Below, one piece after another: positions 1-7,259 of a stretch of 64,000 nucleotides of DNA. The DNA comes from Streptomyces odontomachi (GTDB lineage Bacteria > Actinomycetota > Actinomycetes > Streptomycetales > Streptomycetaceae). The position numbers and the translations under genes were made by a program. Each line of letters opens with the position of its first letter. Position 1 is the stretch's first letter. Location: assembly GCF_024435355.1 (NCBI RefSeq), contig NZ_JAMJWG010000006.1, positions 124,001 through 188,000 on the forward strand. The letters run 5' to 3'. The notes below the pieces were generated by a model that was not told where the DNA came from, did no database searches, and saw only the letters and a program-made list of their open reading frames with translations.

Positions 1-249
1 CGCCTCCAGCCAGGCCAGCACGCTCTGCGGCGGGTTCGCGTCGTCCTTTCCGATGAGCGGTTCCAGCAGCGGCACGAGCACGTAGATAGTGGCGGCGCCC
101 GCCAACCACATGACGCTCCAGCCCGTGACCTTCACCAGCCCGTAGCAGATGAACGGGAACAGGGGAATGACCAGCCCCAGCAGCCACAGATAGCGCTTCG
201 GGTCACGCCACGTGACCTGCTCCTCTCCCGCCCCGATTGTCTGTGTCAT
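1..249 (-). CDS. alkB: alkane 1-monooxygenase (AlkB family), N-terminal part only
   Basis: The first 83 codons of a gene that runs off the left edge. The protein opens with a short polar tail, then WRDPKRYLWLLGL, two hydrophobic segments and a PLLEPLIG stretch followed by DDANPPQ. This order (DPKRYLW, membrane helices, IPLLDxLIGxDxxNPP) is typical of the N-terminus of AlkB, the integral-membrane di-iron enzyme that hydroxylates medium-chain n-alkanes at the terminal carbon. The iron-binding histidine motifs lie outside the window, so activity cannot be judged. The ATG is preceded by GAGGAG at good spacing. It is divergent from a TetR regulator, a common arrangement for alkane-hydroxylase genes and their repressor. 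No rubredoxin gene is visible because the 3' side is cut off. Confidence 0.8.
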   Translation of the reverse strand, partial: MTQTIGAGEEQVTWRDPKRYLWLLGLVIPLFPFICYGLVKVTGWSVMWLAGAATIYVLVPLLEPLIGKDDANPPQSVLAWLEA

Positions 250-282
250 GGACCGACTCCTCGCATAGAGCATGTTCGCGTC

Positions 283-323
283 CTACTGCCCAGCAGTTAG
301 ACAGTTTCCAGGTAGAGTGTCAA
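283..323 (-). promoter_or_regulatory. putative alkB promoter with overlapping imperfect palindrome
   Basis: On the minus strand TTGACA (323-318) is followed 18 bases later by TAACTG (299-294), an acceptable -35/-10 pair for alkB. The -10 region falls in one arm of the imperfect palindrome CTACTGC-CCA-GCAGTTAG (283-300). A dyad over the -10 between divergent alkB and tetR genes is where a TetR dimer would be expected to bind. The hexamers and dyad are visible; the regulatory role is inference. Confidence 0.4.
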
Positions 324-483
324 CGGATCCGACAAGATGAATACGCAGGAATCACGTACGAGTTACGGCATCCAGGGCCTTCGCGCTGCCCGCGCGGCGC
401 CCTCCGGACGGACCCGCCCGGCCAGCCCGACGGTCGGCCGCTGCCGCAGGAGCGGGTGAAACCAGGGCTAGAGTGGGGCGACG

Positions 484-1086
484 ATGACCAGATTCCGCGA
501 AAGCGTTCGCTCGCTGCTCCGGGAGCAGGTGCTGAACGCGGCCTTCGACCTCGTCGCGGCCGAGGGCTGGGGCCGGCTCCGGCTGGCCGCCGTGGCCCGT
601 ACCGCAGGCATCAGCCGGCAGACCCTCTACAACGAGTTCGGCTCCAAGGAGGCCATCGGCCGGGCCCTCGCCGAGCGGGAGGCCGAGCGCTTCCTCCTCG
701 GCATCCAGCAGGAACTCGACGCGCACCGGGACGACCTGGAGGCGGCGGCGGTGGCGGGCGTCGGCTACACGCTGCGGCAGGCCTCGGACAATCCCCTGAT
801 CAAGGCCGTGGTGACCAGCGCGGGCGGCGGCGAGGACGACCTCCTGCTGACCTATCTGACCACCCGCCCCGAACCGGTCTTCAACACGGCCACGGCCATG
901 CTCGACGCCTATGTGACGGAGGTCTGGCCGCAACTCGACGCGGAGTCCCGCGGCCTCGCCGTCGAGGCGGTCGTGCGGCTCACGGTCAGTCATATCGTGC
1001 AGCCGGGCACCTCACCCGAGGAGTCCGCCCGCCGGATAGCCCAGATCACCGCCCGTATCGCGCACGCCCCGCGCACAACCCGCTGA
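484..1086 (+). CDS. TetR family transcriptional regulator
   Basis: 200 aa, a usual TetR length. An N-terminal helix-turn-helix occupies roughly residues 18-60; RLAAVARTAGISRQTLYNEF (residues 37-56) is a textbook TetR recognition region. The C-terminal ~130 residues are the helical ligand-binding and dimerisation domain, too divergent to name an effector. It is divergent from alkB, so the simplest reading is a local repressor of alkB that responds to an alkane-related ligand. It is convergent with the GH3 gene downstream, with a GCGCACC/GGTGCGC hairpin between them. The ATG follows GGGGCGACG, a weak Shine-Dalgarno, and no better start lies nearby. Confidence 0.85.
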   Translation: MTRFRESVRSLLREQVLNAAFDLVAAEGWGRLRLAAVARTAGISRQTLYNEFGSKEAIGRALAEREAERFLLGIQQELDAHRDDLEAAAVAGVGYTLRQASDNPLIKAVVTSAGGGEDDLLLTYLTTRPEPVFNTATAMLDAYVTEVWPQLDAESRGLAVEAVVRLTVSHIVQPGTSPEESARRIAQITARIAHAPRTTR

Positions 1087-1138
1087 GCAGCCCGGCAGAC
1101 CGAGCAGCGACGCAGACCGAGCAGCCGGAAGACCCGGA

Positions 1139-1163
1139 GCGCACCCTCCCACCGGCGGTGCGC
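1139..1163. terminator. short hairpin between convergent genes
   Basis: Inverted repeat GCGCACC (1139-1145) and GGTGCGC (1157-1163) with an 11-base loop, between the 3' ends of the tetR and GH3 genes. It could stop transcription from both sides. There is no U-tract, as usual in Streptomyces. Confidence 0.45.
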
Positions 1164-1193
1164 CCCAGGCCCGTCACTGTTCGCAGCAGAACC

Positions 1194-3908
1194 TCAGTTC
1201 CAGTCGGTCAGCCCGGCACCGTACGGATAGAGCGGTTTCCCGTAGCCCGTCGGCACCGGCTGTCCCGCGTCGATCTTCGCCCGGATCTCGGCGCGTTCGG
1301 CGTCGCTGGCGCCGAGGTCGTAGGGCAGGTCCCAGCTCTCGTTGGCGTCGGCCTGGGTGTCGGAGCCGCCCGACTTCAGGATCTGGTCCATGCTCGCGGG
1401 CAGCTGCCAGGGCAGGTGTCCGTGCGGGGTGTAGTCCCCGAAGAGCAGGCCGGCCGTCGCCGGGCCGACCTCTTCGCCGCCGCGGTAGGTCACCACGATG
1501 GCGTCGGCGAGGCCGTTCCAGTCGCTGATGACGATGGGTCGGGGCAGGGTGAGCACCACGACCACCGGGATCCCCTGGTCCTTGAACTGCTGGATCAGGG
1601 CGCGCTGGTCGGCGGGCAGCTGGGGTTGGGTGTTCGGCCAGGCGGTGGCGTGCGTGTACGACGGTTCGCCCACGTTCACCACCGCCAGCTTGGGCGACGG
1701 CCCGGTGTCCTGGTAGACGTTGACGCCCGCCTGGGCGGCCCTGGCCTTGATGGCGTCCAGCATGTCCAGCGAGCCGTAGTTCGGGTGGAAGTAGCTGGAC
1801 CAGATGCAGCAGGCGGCGCCGTCGGTGGCACGGTCGCCGGTGACCACGATGTTGTCGCCCGAGGACAGCTTCACCGGCAGCACGCCGTCGTTCTTCAGCA
1901 GGGTGTCGGACTCGCGTGCCGCCTTGTTCGCCAGCGCGACGTAGGACGGCTGGTGGAACCGGTAGGCGCCGTTCACCGGGTCGCCGTAGGGGTGCTCGAA
2001 GACGCCCAGTTCGAACTTGAGCGTGAGGATCCGGCGCACCGCGTCGTCGATCCGGGCCTGCGGCACCTGTGCCTCGAAGTCCGCCATGGAGAAGTCGGCG
2101 GATCCCGGGTCGGCGCCACCCATCACGTCGGAGCCGGCGTTGGCGGCGTTGATCCAGGCGCTGGAGGGCAGCCAGTCCGTGGTGATCAGGCCGGTGTAGC
2201 CCAGGTTGTCGCGTAGATAGGCGAGGATCTTGGCGCTGTCCCCGGCGCCGGGGCCGCCCGGGTCCAGGTAGGAGCTGCCCGCGTAGCCCGGCATGATGTT
2301 CACCGCACCGGCCTCCATCGCGGCCCTGAACGGGATCATGTGGTACTTGATCGTCACCCCGTCGTAGACGATGCCGGCCTCGCCGCCCGCGCCCTCACCG
2401 GGCCAGTGCTTGACGGTGGCGAGCACGGAGGACGGGTTGAGCTCCGGGCCGCCCTGCAACCCGGCGACCAGCGCCCGCAGCTGGGCCGCGGCCACGTCGG
2501 CGTTCTCGCCTCCGCCCTCCTGGATGCGGGGGTACAGGACCTTGGTGCCGACCTCGGCGAGCGGCGAGAGCGTGCCGCGCGCCCCGACCTCCAGCTCCTC
2601 CCGGCGCTGCATGTCGCCCAGCTGGTAGTCGAGCGGGTAGTCCTTGCCCGCGGCGAGGGTCGACTGCAAGGGGTACGTGGTCTGGTAGCCGGCGGTGGTG
2701 TCGCCCGCGGAGACGGGCGGGATGCCGAGCCGGGTGGCGGCCGTGGACAGCAGCACGTCGTGCAGGTCGGCGGGTTGCGCGGGGCCGAAGTGCCAGCCGG
2801 ACATCGGGTACGACTGGACGTTGTAGAACATCTGGTACGCCTTCTCCTGCGGCGTCATCCTGCCGAGGAGGTCGTTCACCCGGGTGTCGACGGGCAGCCG
2901 CCAGTTCTCGTACGGCTCGACGGAACCGTTCTTGTCCAGGTCGCGGGCGCCGTCCACGATCGACACACCGTCGTCGACCTGCTCGACGTCCGGCAGGTAG
3001 ACGCCGAACGTGCGGATCTTCGAGGTGGTCTGCTGCCCGGAACCGGACACCGCGACCACGAACCACCGGTACGTCCACCGGTCGGAGATGTCCCAGCTCG
3101 GCGTGTAGTCGGTGCCGGTGGTCTCGGCGACCTTGGTGTACAGGTCGAGCAGGTTGCCGGCGGCGGTGAAGTCGTAGTCGGTACGGCTGACGTTCAGCCA
3201 CACCTCGTAGTGGGCGGTGCCGGACACCGCCGCCCAGGACAGCTTCGGCCGGCGGGTGTCGGTGACGAGGGCGTGGTCGGCGGGCGCCGTCAGTTCGAAC
3301 TGGCCGGTGGTCGCCGGTGCCTTGGTGGGCCCGGAGAGCAGCGGCGGGGTGGCGGCGGAGTCGTCCACGGTCCCGTAGACCTGGAACTCCCACAGCGAGT
3401 AGCCGTACCCGGTGGCCCGTGCGGTGCCGGTGAACCTGACGTACCGGCCCTTGCCGGTGATGTCGAGCTGCTCGACGCCGCCCTTGCCCGCGGTGGTGGT
3501 GTGGATCGTGGACCACGTCGTGCCGTCGTCCGAGACGTCGATGTGGTAGCCGGTGGCGTACGCGGCCTCCCAGTTCAGCACGAGGCCGCTGATGTTGGCG
3601 GGGCCGCCGAGGTCCACCTGGAGCCACTGGTCGTCGCTGAACTCGCTGGACCACCGGGTGTCGGTACGCCCGTCCAGCGCCGCGGCCGGTGCATTGCCGC
3701 CCTCGTAGGACGACGCGGTGACCTGCTTGTACGCGGAGATGACGGTGCCGGAGGGGGCGGCTGCGGACCCGGCGTCGAGGGGGTGCACCGGGGCCGCTGT
3801 GGCGGGTGCGCCGGCCAGGCCGGCGAGTGCCAGCACCGCAGCGACGGCCACCGCGAAGGCCGGTCTGCACCTCCCGGCGGTGCGCAACAGTCGGGACAAC
3901 GGGCTCAT
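1194..3908 (-). CDS. secreted glycoside hydrolase family 3 enzyme with N-terminal discoidin (F5/8C) domain
   Basis: 904 aa. Residues 1-39 form a Sec signal (basic start, long Ala/Val/Leu core, AxA before the mature end). Residues ~55-180 are an F5/8 type C/CBM32 domain (ALDGRTDTRWSSEF, WLQVDLG, RYVRFTG). An Ig/Fn3-like segment (~190-300) follows. From ~335 the GH3 catalytic domains begin: VNDLLGRMTPQEKAYQM, the KH pair (K500-H501 in ATVKHWPGEG), and GLITTDW with D578 at the position of the GH3 nucleophile. The C-terminal alpha/beta sandwich contains TLLKNDGVLPVK. GH3 members are exo-acting beta-glucosidases, xylosidases or arabinofuranosidases; the substrate cannot be read here. The product is extracellular. 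A promoter and a LacI-type palindrome lie upstream. The next gene, divergent, is a GH2 enzyme. Confidence 0.88.
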   Translation of the reverse strand: MSPLSRLLRTAGRCRPAFAVAVAAVLALAGLAGAPATAAPVHPLDAGSAAAPSGTVISAYKQVTASSYEGGNAPAAALDGRTDTRWSSEFSDDQWLQVDLGGPANISGLVLNWEAAYATGYHIDVSDDGTTWSTIHTTTAGKGGVEQLDITGKGRYVRFTGTARATGYGYSLWEFQVYGTVDDSAATPPLLSGPTKAPATTGQFELTAPADHALVTDTRRPKLSWAAVSGTAHYEVWLNVSRTDYDFTAAGNLLDLYTKVAETTGTDYTPSWDISDRWTYRWFVVAVSGSGQQTTSKIRTFGVYLPDVEQVDDGVSIVDGARDLDKNGSVEPYENWRLPVDTRVNDLLGRMTPQEKAYQMFYNVQSYPMSGWHFGPAQPADLHDVLLSTAATRLGIPPVSAGDTTAGYQTTYPLQSTLAAGKDYPLDYQLGDMQRREELEVGARGTLSPLAEVGTKVLYPRIQEGGGENADVAAAQLRALVAGLQGGPELNPSSVLATVKHWPGEGAGGEAGIVYDGVTIKYHMIPFRAAMEAGAVNIMPGYAGSSYLDPGGPGAGDSAKILAYLRDNLGYTGLITTDWLPSSAWINAANAGSDVMGGADPGSADFSMADFEAQVPQARIDDAVRRILTLKFELGVFEHPYGDPVNGAYRFHQPSYVALANKAARESDTLLKNDGVLPVKLSSGDNIVVTGDRATDGAACCIWSSYFHPNYGSLDMLDAIKARAAQAGVNVYQDTGPSPKLAVVNVGEPSYTHATAWPNTQPQLPADQRALIQQFKDQGIPVVVVLTLPRPIVISDWNGLADAIVVTYRGGEEVGPATAGLLFGDYTPHGHLPWQLPASMDQILKSGGSDTQADANESWDLPYDLGASDAERAEIRAKIDAGQPVPTGYGKPLYPYGAGLTDWN

Positions 3909-4092
3909 CTGCGACTCCCTGGAGGGTGATGTCCCCGAGCGTCGTCACCCGCCCCGGTTCGACGTTCGACGGTGGGCGACGGCGCCGCGCGGACGGCGTG
4001 GGGGTGGTCCGGGCCGTGGTGCGGGGCGGTCCGGGGAGAGAGCGGTGGGGTTCGCAGGGGTTCCGGGGCGTCCCGGGAGTCCCGGAACGCCC

Positions 4093-4108
4093 CGGAGAGC
4101 GCTCTCCG
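4093..4108. promoter_or_regulatory. LacI-type operator upstream of the GH3 gene
   Basis: A perfect 16-bp palindrome, CGGAGAGCGCTCTCCG, with the central CG typical of LacI-family operators. It lies about 8 bases past the putative -10 of the GH3 promoter, so it would cover the transcription start. It is 185 bases upstream of the GH3 start codon. Its core GAGAGCGCTCTC is close to, but not the same as, the CebR box TGGGAGCGCTCCCA known in Streptomyces. Confidence 0.6.
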
Positions 4109-4115
4109 AGAGGAG

Positions 4116-4144
4116 AGCGTCGTCCACGACCGGGGCACTGTCAA
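4116..4144 (-). promoter_or_regulatory. putative promoter of the GH3 gene
   Basis: On the minus strand TTGACA (4144-4139), 17 bases, then GACGCT (4121-4116). The -35 is consensus and the -10 differs from TAnnnT at one key base. The LacI-type palindrome 4093-4108 sits immediately downstream, which supports this as the regulated promoter. Confidence 0.5.
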
Positions 4145-4371
4145 GAGCGGGGGCGGCCACTTCCGGCATGCCGGGCGACGCCGGACGGCGCCGGGCACGG
4201 CCACGGACGACCGACGGACGACCGTTTGACGGACTCCCCTTCAGCGCCCGCCTTCCCTAACCCTCAGGTCAGCGCCCCTCGGGTCGCCGTCGCCCGCACG
4301 GCACCCTCTGACGGCGGCGCTTGGACGACCGGCCACGCCAACATCCGTACTCCGTCGCGCTGTCGGGCGTC

Positions 4372-4400
4372 TGGACAGAGCCAGGGAGGCGTGCTGTCAT
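4372..4400 (+). promoter_or_regulatory. putative promoter of the GH2 gene
   Basis: TGGACA (4372-4377), 17-base spacer, TGTCAT (4395-4400). Both hexamers are imperfect. The position, 14 bases before the 12-bp palindrome and about 80 bases before the chosen start codon, fits a repressible promoter. The rest of the GH3-GH2 interval (3909-4480) holds only the two promoters and two operators, with no supportable gene. Confidence 0.35.
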
Positions 4401-4413
4401 GCCAACGGCTCTT

Positions 4414-4425
4414 TACAACGTTGTA
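4414..4425. promoter_or_regulatory. LacI-type operator upstream of the GH2 gene
   Basis: Perfect 12-bp palindrome TACAACGTTGTA with central CG, the half-site style of many LacI/GalR repressors. It lies 56-67 bases before the GH2 start, just after the putative -10. Its half-site differs from that of the GH3 operator, so a different repressor is likely. No LacI gene is present in the window. Confidence 0.6.
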
Positions 4426-4480
4426 CAGAACGGTACGACGAACAGTGGAGCCCGCCCCCGCTCCTGTGCCCGGAGGTACT

Positions 4481-7126
4481 GTGCAGCCATCATCCCCACC
4501 CCTGAGACGCCGTCTGCGCTCCTGGACGACGGCGCTCTTCACCGCGTTCGCCCTCACCGCCGCCCCGCTCGCCGTCCCCGCGGTCGGCGCGACGGCGGCC
4601 GGCGACTCCACCCCTGTTCCCGCGGCCCACGGCCTCAAGGGCGAGTACTACACGCAGACCGCCCCCGGTGCCTTCGACTTCGGCACCCTGAAGGCCACCG
4701 CCTTCGACCCCTCGCTCGACCTGCCCGACCTGGAGCCGAGGCTGACGGCCCGTACCGGCCAGGCCGACGACGACAGCGTCCGCTGGACCGGCGGCATCAC
4801 CCCCACCACCACCGGTGATCACGTCTTCTCCGTCTCGGCGGACAACGGCTTCCGGCTCTGGATCGACGACAAGCTGGTCATCGACCACTGGGTCGACGAC
4901 TGGGACAGCGAGCAGACCTCCGCGCCGATCCGGCTCGAGGCCGGCCACGCCTACCCCATCAAGATGGAGTACTTCGAGCACCAGGGTGGCTCGAACATGC
5001 ACCTGAGGTGGACCCCGCCGGGCGGCACGAAGCAGGCCGTGCCGCAGTCCGCCTTCACCCTGCCGGACGGCTTCGAATACGACGGCCCGACCGAGGTGGC
5101 GGTGCAGCCGGACGGCCGCACCCTCACCCTGGACTTCGCCCAGCCGATGGCCGCCCCGCCGGCCGGGCTCGACGACCATCTCAGCATCGTGGTCGGCGGC
5201 TCGGTCTGGCCGCGCGGCACCACCACCCTCGACCCGGCCGACCCCCGGCGGCTCGTGGTCCCGCTGGACGAGCCGGTCGTGGGCGGCCACGGCGGCTCCG
5301 CCGACGTCCGCTACGACGGCGACGGCGGGTTGGGCGACGCCACCGGCAAGGCCGTCGCCGACTTCTGGACCAGCGGGGCCATCCACTCCACCTACCAGCT
5401 GAAGACCCGGTGGGCCGACGACGTCAGCGACACGAACGCCCACCCCGAGTACCCCCGCCCGCAGCTGACCCGCAGCGCCTGGCAGAACCTCAACGGGTCC
5501 TGGCAGTTCGCGGGGGCCACGGCGGGCGAGCAGCCGCCGTTCGGCAAGGACCTCGACGAGCGGATCCGGGTGCCGTATCCGGTCGAGTCGCAGCTGTCCG
5601 GTCTGGAGCGGCACGAGGACCGCATGTGGTACCGCCGCACCTTCACCGTGCCGGACGGCTGGCGGGTCGGCCACGGCAAGCGGCTCCAGCTGAACTTCGA
5701 CGCCGTCGACTGGCAGGCCACCGTGTACGTCAACGGCCGGCAGGTCGCCGTGCACAAGGGCGGCTACGACCGGTTCGGCGTCGACGTCACCGACGCGTTG
5801 CAGAGCACCGGGCCGCAGGAGCTGGTGGTCGGCGTGTACGACCCGACCGACGCGTCGGACGGCGAGGACCCGCCGATGGGCAAGCAGCGCCTGGACCCGA
5901 GCGGCATCTGGTACACCCCGAGCTCCGGGATCTGGCAGACGGTGTGGATGGAGCCGGTCGCCGCGGACCACGCCGAGGCCGTCACGACCACGCCCGACCT
6001 GGCCGACGACACCGTCGCGGTGACGCCACGCGGGGTACCGGACGGGCTGCCCGTCACCGCCGTCGCCTACGACGGCGGTCGCGAGGTGGGCCGGGCCGCC
6101 GGCACCACCGGCACCGCGCTGTCCGTGCCGGTACCGCACCCCCACCTGTGGACCCCCGACGACCCGCACCTGTACGACCTGAAGGTCACCATCGGCCAGG
6201 GTGCCGGGGCCGATCGGGTGGGCAGCTACTTCGGCATGCGCTCCATCGGCGTGAAGACCGTCGACGGCACGCGGCGCACCGTGCTCAACGGCAAGCCGGT
6301 GTTCATGATGGCCACCCTCGACCAGGGCTTCTGGCCGGACGGCCTGCACACCGCGCCCACCGACGAGGCGCTCGCCTACGACCTGAAGGTGCACAAGGAA
6401 CTCGGCTACAACGCGGTCCGCAAGCACATCAAGGTGGAGCCGGACCGCTGGTACTACTGGGCGGACCGACTCGGCCTGATGGTGTGGCAGGACATGCCCG
6501 CGATGGACAACACGGTGAACCCGTCGCCGGCCGCCCGCGCCGAGTACGAGGACGAGCTGGCCCGGATGATCCACCAGCACGACAGCCATCCGTCGGTGGT
6601 CATGTGGGTCACCTTCAACGAGGGCTGGGGCCAGTACGACCAGGCCCGCATCGCCGACCTGGCGGGGCAGCTCGACCCGACCCGCCTGGTGAACAACATG
6701 AGCGGCCTGAACTGCTGCGGTGCGCAGGACGGCGGCAACGGCGACATCGCCGACGCGCACGGCTACCCGAGTCCGCTGCTGCCGGCGCCGGACGGCCGGC
6801 GGGCGCTGGTGAGCGGCGAGTACGGCGGCCTCGGGCTGGCCGTGCCGGGCCACTCCTTCCCGGTGCAGCAGACGTACGTCTCGGTGGACCCGGAGAAGTA
6901 CACCGACGAGTACCTGGCGCGCCTGAAGGAGGTCGAGCAGCTGGCCGCCTGCCACGGCAGCAACGGTGCCGTCTACACCCAGATCAGCGATGTGGAGGGC
7001 GAGCTCAACGGCCTGATGACCTATGACCGCAGCGTCCTCAAACCCGATGCCAAGCGGCTCAGGGACGCCCAGCGGGCGCTGATCGAGGGCGCCGAGGCCG
7101 GCACGCTGAGCTGCGACACGGCCTGA
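4481..7126 (+). CDS. secreted PA14-containing glycoside hydrolase family 2 enzyme (beta-galactosidase-like)
   Basis: 881 aa from a GTG preceded by GGAGG at a short 4-base spacing. This start places an arginine-rich N-region and hydrophobic core (RRRLRSWTTALFTAFALTA) at the N-terminus as a signal peptide; the frame stays open upstream, but that part is not protein-like. Residues ~45-190 form a PA14 domain (HGLKGEYYT, GDHVFSVSADNGFRLWIDD), a sugar-binding beta-barrel. The GH2 sugar-binding, Ig-like and TIM-barrel domains follow. In VTFNEGWGQ, E714 is the expected acid/base, and in LVSGEYGGLG, E780 is the expected nucleophile. Both are intact, so the enzyme should be active. GH2 covers beta-galactosidase, beta-mannosidase and beta-glucuronidase; the exact activity is unresolved. 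A 16-bp-stem terminator follows and a GH127 gene comes next. Confidence 0.87.
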   Translation: MQPSSPPLRRRLRSWTTALFTAFALTAAPLAVPAVGATAAGDSTPVPAAHGLKGEYYTQTAPGAFDFGTLKATAFDPSLDLPDLEPRLTARTGQADDDSVRWTGGITPTTTGDHVFSVSADNGFRLWIDDKLVIDHWVDDWDSEQTSAPIRLEAGHAYPIKMEYFEHQGGSNMHLRWTPPGGTKQAVPQSAFTLPDGFEYDGPTEVAVQPDGRTLTLDFAQPMAAPPAGLDDHLSIVVGGSVWPRGTTTLDPADPRRLVVPLDEPVVGGHGGSADVRYDGDGGLGDATGKAVADFWTSGAIHSTYQLKTRWADDVSDTNAHPEYPRPQLTRSAWQNLNGSWQFAGATAGEQPPFGKDLDERIRVPYPVESQLSGLERHEDRMWYRRTFTVPDGWRVGHGKRLQLNFDAVDWQATVYVNGRQVAVHKGGYDRFGVDVTDALQSTGPQELVVGVYDPTDASDGEDPPMGKQRLDPSGIWYTPSSGIWQTVWMEPVAADHAEAVTTTPDLADDTVAVTPRGVPDGLPVTAVAYDGGREVGRAAGTTGTALSVPVPHPHLWTPDDPHLYDLKVTIGQGAGADRVGSYFGMRSIGVKTVDGTRRTVLNGKPVFMMATLDQGFWPDGLHTAPTDEALAYDLKVHKELGYNAVRKHIKVEPDRWYYWADRLGLMVWQDMPAMDNTVNPSPAARAEYEDELARMIHQHDSHPSVVMWVTFNEGWGQYDQARIADLAGQLDPTRLVNNMSGLNCCGAQDGGNGDIADAHGYPSPLLPAPDGRRALVSGEYGGLGLAVPGHSFPVQQTYVSVDPEKYTDEYLARLKEVEQLAACHGSNGAVYTQISDVEGELNGLMTYDRSVLKPDAKRLRDAQRALIEGAEAGTLSCDTA

Positions 7127-7135
7127 TCCACCGTC

Positions 7136-7179
7136 CGGTACGCCGTGGCGCTCCGCACCCGGGGCGCCACGGCGTACCG
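7136..7179. terminator. strong terminator hairpin after the GH2 gene
   Basis: Perfect 16-bp stem: CGGTACGCCGTGGCGC (7136-7151) pairs with GCGCCACGGCGTACCG (7164-7179) around a 12-base loop, starting 10 bases after the GH2 stop. There is no U-run. It separates GH2 from the GH127 gene, which would then need its own promoter or depend on readthrough. Confidence 0.8.
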
Positions 7180-7259
7180 CACCTCCGGGCGCCGTGGCGC
7201 GCCGGCGGCCCGCCCGGGACCGTGCTCCTCCCCCACTCCCCGGCCGAAAGGCATCTGCC

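Noticed and set aside
237-2216. Long open frame on the + strand across the alkB-tetR-GH3 region
   Set aside because: Its translation is Arg/Gly/Pro-rich, overlaps well-supported TetR and GH3 genes on other frames, and has no family motif; a typical high-GC shadow.
3806-4480. 225-codon N-terminal extension of the GH2 gene
   Set aside because: The extension is low-complexity, lies over the GH3 and GH2 regulatory region, and would bury a good signal peptide inside the protein. The GTG at 4481 with GGAGG fits better.
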